A DNA stretch of 64,000 bases from Farysia itapuensis (lineage: Eukaryota; Basidiomycota; Ustilaginomycetes; Ustilaginales; Ustilaginaceae). Both the position numbers and the translations under genes were made by a program. How positions within the stretch are numbered: the stretch's first letter is position 1; every line of letters starts with the position of its first letter. Of the stretch, positions 10,932-18,117 are shown one piece after another. The notes below the pieces were generated by a model. It did not search any database and was not told the DNA's origin. It saw nothing but the letters and a program-made list of their open reading frames with translations. The stretch spans positions 914,374-978,373 of the forward strand of contig JALBYC010000003.1 of the NCBI GenBank assembly GCA_023212645.1, given 5' to 3'.

Positions 10932-10941
10932 CCCCGCGGGG
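10932..10941. promoter_or_regulatory. GC palindrome upstream of MFS permease
   Basis: Perfect palindrome CCCCGCGGGG, 110 bp upstream of the TATA element. It reads GCGGGG, a CreA/Mig1-type core, on both strands, and also contains CCG/CGG triplets of the kind bound by Zn2Cys6 regulators. Binding is an inference. Confidence 0.35.
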
Positions 10942-11050
10942 TCATTGTGCCAATCAAACGTTGGGGATGGCGAAAACACCGTTTGCGCTCTGCAGAACCG
11001 AGGTAGGTCATGAGCAGTCAGTCGCTTGCACAAGAAGAAAACATGTTCGC

Positions 11051-11059
11051 ATATAAGAG
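11051..11059 (+). promoter_or_regulatory. TATA box of MFS permease
   Basis: ATATAAGAG, 54 bp upstream of the ATG at 11113. Its position argues against the in-frame codons further upstream being the start. Confidence 0.55.
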
Positions 11060-11112
11060 CGATCCGCATGGTAAATGCCTTCCCCTTCGACCTCTTCCAA
11101 GACCCGTGCACC

Positions 11113-12771
11113 ATGTCGCATTCACCGCACTTTAGCACGATGAAGGATCCTATTGAGGAGATGCACAAGCAGCACGATGGCTCCAACACGGAAGGCAGTA
11201 AACATGACGAAGCACTCTCCACTTCCGACAGCCACCAAGACAACCATATTAGTGCCAAGCATGTCTCGTCTCACCCTCATTCATCGCTTGACCCGACATC
11301 GGACGAGTACAAGAGGCTGGAAAAGGCATTGGTGCGAAAAATTGACATCCGTCTCATGCCCATCATTGTCATCCTATACATTCTCAACTATCTTGATCGA
11401 AACAGCATCACGACGGCACGCGACCGTGGTCTCGTTACAGACCTCGGCTTGACAGACCCACAGTACCAGACAGCACTCTCAATCCTGTTCGTCGGCTACA
11501 TCACCTTTCAGATTCCCTCCAATTTGCTCATGACCAAGCTGGGACGACCTTCGTTGTACATTCCTGCGTGCGTAGCGCTTTGGGGCGTTGTTTCCGGCTG
11601 TACGGCTGCCACAAAAAATTACCACGATTTGCTCGCCGTCCGCATCCTTCTGGGTGTGGTCGAAAGTGCCTTTTTCCCAGGCGCTCTTGCCCTGCTCTCC
11701 TTCTTCTATCGAAAAAATGAGATGGCCACCCGAACAGCCCTCCTCTTCTCTGGCAGTATCATCAGCAATGCCTTTTCCGGGTTGATCTCGGCCGGAATCT
11801 TGGGCGGTCTGGACGGCAAGGCCGGTTTGGCAGGATGGAGATGGCTCTTCATCATCGAAGGCGCCATGACTGTGGTCGTTGCGCTACTTGCCATTTTCAT
11901 TCTACCCGATTTCCCGGGCAATTCCCGCTTTCTTACCGTCGAAGAACGCGAAATGGCTGTCAATCGACTGCTTCTGGATGCCGGTACCAGCTTGTCGCCC
12001 AATGACGAGGACGGCACGCCGATGCAAGGTTTCATTATGGCCGTCAAGGACATCAAGGTCTGGGTTCTCGCATTCATGCTCACCGCCGTCACCGTCGGTG
12101 TGGGTTTCAACCAGTTCTTCCCCACTCTGGTTGGGACACTGGGTTACAGCAAGACCGTCACTTTGCTGCTCACCGCCCCAATCTGGTTCTTTGCCTTTTT
12201 GGCGTGTCTCGCCAACGGTCTGCATTCAGACCGTACCAAGGAGCGCACATTCCACATTATTGGCCCTCTACTGCTCGGAATCGTCGGCTTCATTATCTCT
12301 TCCACCACCACCAGTCTCGGTGCGCGGTTCTTTGCGCTGTTCATCGAAGCTTCCAGCTACGCGGGCTATACTTGCGTCCTGGGCTGGATTGCCCCATCCA
12401 TTCCCACTCCCAAGTACAAAAAGGCCGTCGCTCTCGCCCTGATCAACGCCTTCTCACAGCTGGGAAATATCAGCGCCAGTTACACGTTCAAGAAGACCTG
12501 GGGTCCGGTCTACTGGGAGTCCTACACCATCTGTGCGGCTACTTTTGTCGCATGCATCCTGCTCGTCGGTGTTCATCGATGGATTCTCATCAATGAGAAC
12601 CGAAAGTTGGACGCTTTGGCAGCATCAGTATCGGCAAGCCCAAACAGTGTCGCCGCCTATCACGAGGACGGAACGAAAAAGGACGATCCGGAATCCGTCA
12701 TCAACCCTCCGAGCGAAAAGGAGCTCACTCGACTCGCAATGGCCAAAAGCTCGTTCCGCTACATGCTATAG
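11113..12771 (+). CDS. MFS permease, anion:cation symporter (Dal5/allantoate-type) family
   Basis: 552 residues from the ATG at 11113 (good context, caccATG). The frame is open upstream to a TTG at 11026, but a TATA element at 11051 makes 11113 the likely start; an ATG at 11068 is a less likely alternative. A hydrophilic N-terminus (about 80 residues) precedes about 12 hydrophobic segments. Family marks are the NYLDRNSITTAR motif after TM1, FQIPSNLLMTKLGRPS, RILLGVVESAFFPG, and GWRWLFIIEGAMT before the central loop. Such permeases import organic anions (allantoate, nicotinate, tartrate, pantothenate and others); the substrate is unknown. Located downstream of the secreted FAD oxidase, same strand. 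Confidence 0.88.
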   Translation: MSHSPHFSTMKDPIEEMHKQHDGSNTEGSKHDEALSTSDSHQDNHISAKHVSSHPHSSLDPTSDEYKRLEKALVRKIDIRLMPIIVILYILNYLDRNSITTARDRGLVTDLGLTDPQYQTALSILFVGYITFQIPSNLLMTKLGRPSLYIPACVALWGVVSGCTAATKNYHDLLAVRILLGVVESAFFPGALALLSFFYRKNEMATRTALLFSGSIISNAFSGLISAGILGGLDGKAGLAGWRWLFIIEGAMTVVVALLAIFILPDFPGNSRFLTVEEREMAVNRLLLDAGTSLSPNDEDGTPMQGFIMAVKDIKVWVLAFMLTAVTVGVGFNQFFPTLVGTLGYSKTVTLLLTAPIWFFAFLACLANGLHSDRTKERTFHIIGPLLLGIVGFIISSTTTSLGARFFALFIEASSYAGYTCVLGWIAPSIPTPKYKKAVALALINAFSQLGNISASYTFKKTWGPVYWESYTICAATFVACILLVGVHRWILINENRKLDALAASVSASPNSVAAYHEDGTKKDDPESVINPPSEKELTRLAMAKSSFRYML

Positions 12772-12867
12772 TAAACTCTGCAATGTACAAGTATGTATTA
12801 ATGCGCCTGGGGTGCAGCTTCGTATGGAAACAATGTGTGTGCGTGGCGGGAGAAGTCTATGTCAAGG

Positions 12868-13887
12868 TTAGAGGTCGTCGTCCATGCCGAGGGGAATCTC
12901 GACTTTTTGACCAGGCTCAAAAGCAGGAAGGCCGAGGTAGGGACAGCTGGAACAGCGGAAGGCATCGCCGAGGAAGCACGAACCGCAGGAAGAGGTGGCG
13001 CCCTTTGTGTCGACCTGGATGCGCTTGATCGTCTTGGGTTTGCCATCCTTTCCGATGATCGTTTCCGAAACTTCCGTCCTTGTGCCTGCTTCGGCAGGTG
13101 CAGAACCGGCGGGCATGTCCATATCGGACTCGTCCAGTTGCACAACATTGAACTGTGCTTCTTCCTCCTGCAGTTCGCGCAGACCACAGGTGCAGCCCTT
13201 GCATGCTTTCTTCTTCTTGCCCTGTCCCGGTCCAACGTCACAATCGGGTCGCTTGACTGCCGTGGGTGCGACGAAATCACCGTCCTGAAGCAGCGTTGAC
13301 TGATCAATGAGATCCGAAGATGCAGGCTGGACTGACCATAGCGCCTTCTTCGATGCTGCGGACGAGGCAGGTTTACCGTTGGCTAGCTTCTTCCGTAAAG
13401 GCAGGGCCGAAGACGAGCCAATGGCAAAGGAAGCAGGTGCCGACTTGACGGCGGTGATGAAGCCGGTGGAGGCATCAACTTTGACGTCGACGAAACCGGC
13501 AATGGCCAATTCGGAGCGGACGTTGTTGGCGGCAGTGGCATCAACCAATTCGGCAGCTTCGACGACAAGGCTGCCACTTTGCTGCAGAGCTGTGTGCAAG
13601 CTGGACAAAACCAGGGGAGATACTGCATCACTGTAAGGCGTCACAAGATGGGCGAGCGGATAGGAGGACGGCGCTAATGTGGTAGCTCCATCCGTGATAC
13701 GATCGACGAGGTGCATTTCCACCTGGCGTCCCGAATATGACTCGACCACTTTCTGATATGCTCCGCTCTGTGCTGTGGCCATAGACCCAATCACAATCAC
13801 CGTGCCGGACGGGTCTACCGAAGAAGACGACACTACGCCAGACGAGGCGTGTGCGAAGCTGGAATCGGTTGCTACAGGAGGTGACAT
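12868..13887 (-). CDS. DRE2: Dre2/anamorsin, cytosolic Fe-S cluster assembly electron carrier
   Basis: 339 residues, single exon. The N-terminus is a degenerate methyltransferase-like domain (about 1-165), followed by a linker. The C-terminal CIAPIN1 region holds both cluster motifs: C-x12-C-x2-C-x-C at residues 216-234 and the twin CX2C (CGSC...CSSC) at 301-315, followed by PYLGLPAFEPG. In the family Dre2 takes electrons from the diflavin reductase Tah18 (NADPH) and feeds early cytosolic Fe-S assembly. It lies tail to tail with the MFS gene, 96 bp apart. An inverted-repeat element sits 126 bp upstream of its start codon, inside its probable promoter. Confidence 0.96.
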   Translation of the reverse strand: MSPPVATDSSFAHASSGVVSSSSVDPSGTVIVIGSMATAQSGAYQKVVESYSGRQVEMHLVDRITDGATTLAPSSYPLAHLVTPYSDAVSPLVLSSLHTALQQSGSLVVEAAELVDATAANNVRSELAIAGFVDVKVDASTGFITAVKSAPASFAIGSSSALPLRKKLANGKPASSAASKKALWSVQPASSDLIDQSTLLQDGDFVAPTAVKRPDCDVGPGQGKKKKACKGCTCGLRELQEEEAQFNVVQLDESDMDMPAGSAPAEAGTRTEVSETIIGKDGKPKTIKRIQVDTKGATSSCGSCFLGDAFRCSSCPYLGLPAFEPGQKVEIPLGMDDDL

Positions 13888-14011
13888 GCTGCTGAGTATG
13901 GTGGTAAAGAGGCTACAAACCAGAAACTTTGATTTGCAAGCAAAACTTACAAACGCTATCTCCGTCCTAGCAATTCTTACGCCAAATTCATATTCAAATC
14001 CTCATTCGTAT

Positions 14012-14060
14012 TAGGGAGCTTTCGGTGCACCAAAATACCGCTTTTTTAGAGCTAAAAAAA
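14012..14060 (+). repeat. Left terminal inverted repeat of the MITE
   Basis: 49 bp, begins TAGGGAGCTTTCGGTGCACC and ends in seven A. Identical to the reverse complement of 14105-14153. Confidence 0.93.
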
Positions 14061-14104
14061 TGTCAAAATCGACAAATTTGGCTGGTGTTTAGCAGATTTG
14101 GCTC

Positions 14105-14153
14105 TTTTTTTAGCTCTAAAAAAGCGGTATTTTGGTGCACCGAAAGCTCCCTA
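14105..14153 (-). repeat. Right terminal inverted repeat of the MITE
   Basis: 49 bp, reverse complement of the left arm without a mismatch; ends GGTGCACCGAAAGCTCCCTA. Confidence 0.93.
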
Positions 14154-14176
14154 TTGAGCTGATAATCATAATCAGA

Positions 14177-15550
14177 TTACATCTGTCCGCCACCAGACTT
14201 GGAAGCGGGCAGGTCAATGGTATAGTAGTTGGGGAACACAAGCTCGTCCTCCAGACCTTTGCGCAGCACCTCGCCGATGAACTTTTCCACCTTGCCCACA
14301 TTCTTGAGCACGTGCTTGTCGCCTTGGCCCACCTCGCTCTCAAAGCTAAGTGTCGGCAGTATGCTGTTGCCCGGGCTTTGTTTCTTTCCTCGCGCTCCAT
14401 CGGCTTGAGAGGCCGGATAGACGAAGCCTGGTCGAGTCTCTTGGGGAGATTCAGCCGACGTGCTATCCTCATCGTCTTCTGTGAGACAGACGTGCGCCCG
14501 TCTGCGCTCTCCTTCTAGGGCAATGATGACGCCCGCCTTCATGACCAGACCAGTGACAGACAGCGTGAGCGGCAGGCTCATGAAAGCCGGGCTGGGATAA
14601 TTGATCAGGATGCTGGTCGTCACTGTCAGACGGAAACTTGACGTTGGCCAGACAAGGGACAATTGCATTTGCAAGCTTGGCAAAGATGACTGTGAGGGTG
14701 GGCCGTCGTCCTGCTCTGGACCTGACGGCGAGAGTGGCCCAGAGACGGAGCGATAGGACGCCGCCGGCGTGGAACGAAACGACGGTCTACGACCATATAC
14801 GGCAGAAGGAGGCTGGAGGCTATCGCGCTGTCTGTACCCTACCTGGCTGACACTGCTGTGAGGGCCAGGTCCACGCATGGACGAGGCATCAAAGCTAGTT
14901 TGCCGTGAGTTGTTGGCCGAGTATGGAGGAAACAAGCCAGCCGACAATGGAGGGGCCAATGAAGGCGCAGGCTGTTGCTGCTGTTGTTGCCAATGTGCGA
15001 AATAGCCTGGGGACGGCGGAATTGAATCCATGGGGCTGACAGGTGCTGTGCCAAGTCCGACAGCTTTGATGCCCCTCGAGGCAAGCGCTGCAGACCACTG
15101 CTGGTAGTACGGGTGCGACGGGTTGACTGAGGCAGCTGTAGGCGCCATACTTGTCGACATGACGCTTGGTGGACCATGGATGCGATGCGGTGGAGCTGTG
15201 TCGTCAAATTGGGTATACGTTCTCATCGGCAGGTCAGCCGCTGGCGCAAACGACTCGATTGGCGACTCTACTAACGTCGTAGTGTTAGACGCAGGTGTGA
15301 CTTCGCGCGAGACGCCGGTACGCCGCCGGACCGGATCCTGTTCGAGGGAAACAAAGTCGGGCCATATGTCGCCAACCGACCGAATGGTGAGGTCGGGAGC
15401 ATGGGTGCCAAAGTGCAAGTCAGTAAAGTGCACTTCGCCCAGAAACGAGGGTCGTTTGGATGCCGATGACTCCAGTGCCCTGTTGATGGTGTCGAGAAAC
15501 CGCACCGACAGCTCATCGTCTAGCAGATGCCAGTCTAGCTCCAGCGACAT
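14177..15550 (-). CDS. MDM12: Mdm12, ERMES complex SMP-domain lipid-transfer subunit
   Basis: 457 residues, single exon. The N-terminus MSLELDWHLLDDEL and the following FLGEVHFTDLHFGTHAPDLTI are the characteristic start of the Mdm12 SMP domain. The SMP fold resumes near MQLSLVWPTSSFRLTVTTSI and ends with FIGEVLRKGLEDELVFPNYY. Between the halves lies a long Ser/Pro/Gln-rich insertion (roughly residues 100-285, including a run of seven Gln) that is probably disordered. Mdm12 bridges Mmm1 (ER) and Mdm34/Mdm10 (mitochondria) and moves phospholipids at these contact sites. The MITE begins just after its stop. Confidence 0.95.
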   Translation of the reverse strand: MSLELDWHLLDDELSVRFLDTINRALESSASKRPSFLGEVHFTDLHFGTHAPDLTIRSVGDIWPDFVSLEQDPVRRRTGVSREVTPASNTTTLVESPIESFAPAADLPMRTYTQFDDTAPPHRIHGPPSVMSTSMAPTAASVNPSHPYYQQWSAALASRGIKAVGLGTAPVSPMDSIPPSPGYFAHWQQQQQQPAPSLAPPLSAGLFPPYSANNSRQTSFDASSMRGPGPHSSVSQVGYRQRDSLQPPSAVYGRRPSFRSTPAASYRSVSGPLSPSGPEQDDGPPSQSSLPSLQMQLSLVWPTSSFRLTVTTSILINYPSPAFMSLPLTLSVTGLVMKAGVIIALEGERRRAHVCLTEDDEDSTSAESPQETRPGFVYPASQADGARGKKQSPGNSILPTLSFESEVGQGDKHVLKNVGKVEKFIGEVLRKGLEDELVFPNYYTIDLPASKSGGGQM

Positions 15551-15725
15551 CTCGAGCGTCAGCTTGGCGTGCGTTTCACAACACCGTGGTCATCATGGGA
15601 TGAGAGCAAGCTTTAAAAGGTACACACGGAGCGAATGATTTTGCATTTCGACATTTTCTTCGCGGCTTTATGGCGTTGCGTTGGTAGACTGCCAGCTCTG
15701 TGGATACTATCTACTGCGAAGCATT

Positions 15726-16661
15726 CTATTTGGACAAGATGTGCGGCAAGGGACCTCGCGGGACGATACCATTGGAGCCACGCACGCTAGCATAGCCGCT
15801 CTTAATGTGGTGGAAGTTGCTGTAGTCCTTGAATTCAGGATAGTCCCAGTAAAGCGCTCGCAGGTAGCGATGAACGTGGGGATAGTCGTGTCGGATCATG
15901 CGCACGTTACACTTGAACAGCGTGTGGTAGGCGGCATCGAAACGAATCAGCGTTGGGTACAGACGTATGTCAGCTTCACTGAGACCAATTTCGGGAATCA
16001 AATACTCTCGACCATCCGACAGAATGTGCTCGATGCGATCCAGAGCAGCAAAGAGAGTGTCGACTTCCTTGAAGTAGACCTCTTGCGTTGAGGCGAATCC
16101 GACCTTGTAGACGCCGTTGTTGATCTCATCGTAGATCCACGAATTGAGCTCGTCTATCTGGACACGGTGTGAATCAGGGTAGTACGTCTTGCCTTTTGCT
16201 GGACTATTGGCGGGCAGGAGGTCGTCGAATGCTGTGTACAGGATTCGGATGATCTCGGACGATTCATTGTTGACAATGGTTCCCAACTTCTTGTCCCACA
16301 GAATGGGTATCGTAAAACGAGCAGAGTAGTCAGGATCAGCGCGAAGATAGAGTTGTTTTGTGTTGGCCGATTGATATACTGGATCGCCGGTAGCTTCCGA
16401 GGTACGCTTTGAGAACGTCCAACCCTCGGGAGTAAGCTCGTAGTCGACAATAGCTACATCAATGACATCCTCCAGCTTCTTGAGGGCTCGCACGTGCAGG
16501 GCTCGACACGCCCATGGGCAAATCAGGCCAACATACAGAATGTAGCGGCCAGCCTCTGGCTTGTGCGGACCCGATGATGAGACGGTATTGCGGAACGAAG
16601 AGACCTGACGACGAAAGTTGCCGTCCTTGTCGGCATGTACCTGAACGCTGTGCTCCACCAT
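15726..16661 (-). CDS. Glutathionyl-hydroquinone reductase / omega-like glutathione transferase (ECM4/Xi class)
   Basis: 311 residues, single exon. A thioredoxin-like N-domain carries the motif LICPWAC with catalytic Cys48, where the class usually has CPWAHR; here the His is Cys. The C-terminal helical domain includes DELNSWIYDEINNGVYKVGFA and the SEADIRLYPTLIRFDAAYH stretch typical of the class. These enzymes use glutathione to reduce glutathionyl-hydroquinones and related thiol adducts; in yeast the relatives are Ecm4/Gto proteins. Cytosolic by appearance (no signal peptide or peroxisome signal; C-terminus LSK). A TATA element lies about 50 bp upstream. Confidence 0.92.
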   Translation of the reverse strand: MVEHSVQVHADKDGNFRRQVSSFRNTVSSSGPHKPEAGRYILYVGLICPWACRALHVRALKKLEDVIDVAIVDYELTPEGWTFSKRTSEATGDPVYQSANTKQLYLRADPDYSARFTIPILWDKKLGTIVNNESSEIIRILYTAFDDLLPANSPAKGKTYYPDSHRVQIDELNSWIYDEINNGVYKVGFASTQEVYFKEVDTLFAALDRIEHILSDGREYLIPEIGLSEADIRLYPTLIRFDAAYHTLFKCNVRMIRHDYPHVHRYLRALYWDYPEFKDYSNFHHIKSGYASVRGSNGIVPRGPLPHILSK

Positions 16662-16709
16662 GCTTCGCTGTGTAGCTTAAGCCATCGACTCACCGTGACT
16701 GGTGGTGCA

Positions 16710-16716
16710 TTATATA
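16710..16716 (-). promoter_or_regulatory. TATA box of the GST gene
   Basis: TATATAA on the minus strand, about 50 bp before the ATG at 16661. Confidence 0.5.
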
Positions 16717-16842
16717 CATGTGGCGGGTTTAACCCACAGAATTATCTCCGATTCTTATACCAACAATGAAAAATGTGTTATTCACAAGACGAGGATGACG
16801 AAATACGATATAGAGAGAGAGGTGAGGACCATCACGGTGTCG

Positions 16843-18117
16843 TTACTTCATGCTATTGACCCAGCCAAGTAGATCGACATCGGCAGCATCTGCTTCAACC
16901 ACGTATCTATGCTTGGTCAGATCTTTGGGCGTGGGGCGCTGTGCGGGTTCCTTGACAAGGCAGAGATTGACAAACTCTTCCATCGCCTTTGGGAATCTGC
17001 CGTCCGGCAGCTTGGGCGGTGGCTCGTTGACAATGTGTTGTAGCAGGTCGAGAATGGACATTTGCGCTCCCGAGCCTTCCAGACTTACGCCGAGTCTGGA
17101 CTTGCGTCTGCTTTGCTTCTCTTGCTTGATTGATGCTTTGGGTAGTGGTTTTGTCGGTGACAGTGTGCTCGCTAGATCCTCGTTGAGGTAATCCGGTTCA
17201 TCATCGTCGGAACCGCCGTCGTCTTCGGCGAAAGGGAAGCGTCCTAAGGCAAGCTCGATAACAGATACACCCAAGCTCCACACGTCCGACTTGACACTGT
17301 ACTGGTCACCTTGAATGCGTTCCGGAGACATGTAGGTGCTTGTGCCCACGAATGTGTCCGCAATACTGTTGATCAGCTCGCCGCTGACACCAAAGTCACA
17401 AATCTTGATCTGTCCGGCGCCATTGACGAGGATGTTGGAGGGCTTCACGTCCCGATGAATGATCCTGTGCACGTCATAGAGATACGTGAGCCCATTGACG
17501 ACGACGACAGCAATCTTGCCGCACACTGGTGCCGGTATCGGGCCGTATTTCTTATACACAGAGTCCAGAGAGCCCTTGTCCATGAACTCCATACACATGC
17601 AGATGTGTGGTTCGTTGAGATAGGCGCCGTAGAACGAGACAATGTACTTGGAATCGCATTCGTGCAGGATCTGCAACTCTCGTAGGATCTGCTTGCGAAC
17701 ACTCGGCTTCGCGTCGATGAAGACGACCTTCTTTGCCATGACCGTGTTTGTTTTCTTATGTAGCACCTTGGTCACAGTTCCGCCATTGCCAGCGCCCAGT
17801 TCCGAGATTGTCTTGATATCGTCGTTCTTGAGGTCCAACTTGTACTCGATTCCCAGTTCGAGATTAGCCAGCTGCTCCGTGAGTTTGTTGTGATAATTTG
17901 CGCCTGAGGTGGAATCAACTTGGTACGTAGTGGTGCCATTGGACAAGAGCGCATCGTTTGGCGTAATGGTTGTTCCTGACTTGCCAACGGTCGAGGCATT
18001 GGACTTTGCTGATCCTTGTCCTGCTGGTTGGGCCGAGTTGATGGGAGAGTCAACCAGCTGCAAACCTTTAAAGTTGCGCTTCTTACGGGTCGATGACCCA
18101 GCGAGCATGTCGGACAT
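16843..18117 (-). CDS. FUZ7: MAP kinase kinase, Ste7/Fuz7 type (mating/filamentation/virulence cascade in smuts)
   Basis: 424 residues from the ATG at 18117 (MSDMLAGSSTRKKRNFKG). The frame is open to a TTG at 18231, but no ATG exists before 18117; an ATG three codons later is also possible. The full MAPKK domain includes a glycine loop GAGNGGTV, catalytic IIHRDVKPSN (Asp223), ICDFGVSG (Asp241), and the activation segment ELINSIADTFVGTSTYMSPER with the Ser/Thr pair phosphorylated by a Ste11-type kinase. A charged insert (about 50 residues, rich in Asp, Lys and Ser) sits before the last kinase subdomains, as in fungal Ste7 proteins. In Ustilago the Fuz7/Ubc5 kinase relays pheromone signals; orthology here is inferred from sequence likeness. 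Confidence 0.92.
   Translation of the reverse strand: MSDMLAGSSTRKKRNFKGLQLVDSPINSAQPAGQGSAKSNASTVGKSGTTITPNDALLSNGTTTYQVDSTSGANYHNKLTEQLANLELGIEYKLDLKNDDIKTISELGAGNGGTVTKVLHKKTNTVMAKKVVFIDAKPSVRKQILRELQILHECDSKYIVSFYGAYLNEPHICMCMEFMDKGSLDSVYKKYGPIPAPVCGKIAVVVVNGLTYLYDVHRIIHRDVKPSNILVNGAGQIKICDFGVSGELINSIADTFVGTSTYMSPERIQGDQYSVKSDVWSLGVSVIELALGRFPFAEDDGGSDDDEPDYLNEDLASTLSPTKPLPKASIKQEKQSRRKSRLGVSLEGSGAQMSILDLLQHIVNEPPPKLPDGRFPKAMEEFVNLCLVKEPAQRPTPKDLTKHRYVVEADAADVDLLGWVNSMK

Larger units (their letters stand above)
10592..11112. other. Intergenic: oxidase 3' flank and MFS promoter
   Basis: About 520 bp without a gene. It contains the 10-bp palindrome CCCCGCGGGG (10932-10941) and a TATA-like element (11051-11059) before the permease start. 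Confidence 0.6.
14012..14153. mobile_element. MITE-like element with perfect 49-bp terminal inverted repeats and TA ends
   Basis: The left arm 14012-14060 and right arm 14105-14153 are perfect reverse complements over 49 bp, separated by a 44-bp loop. Both ends read TA next to GGGAGC/GCTCCC, so the element proper is 14014-14151 (138 bp) with a TA target duplication, as for Tc1/mariner/pogo-type MITEs. Each arm contains a nested short palindrome (TTTTTTAG..CTAAAAAA). The loop has two near-copies of ATTTGGCT. No coding capacity. It sits 23 bp past the MDM12 stop and upstream of DRE2. Confidence 0.85.
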
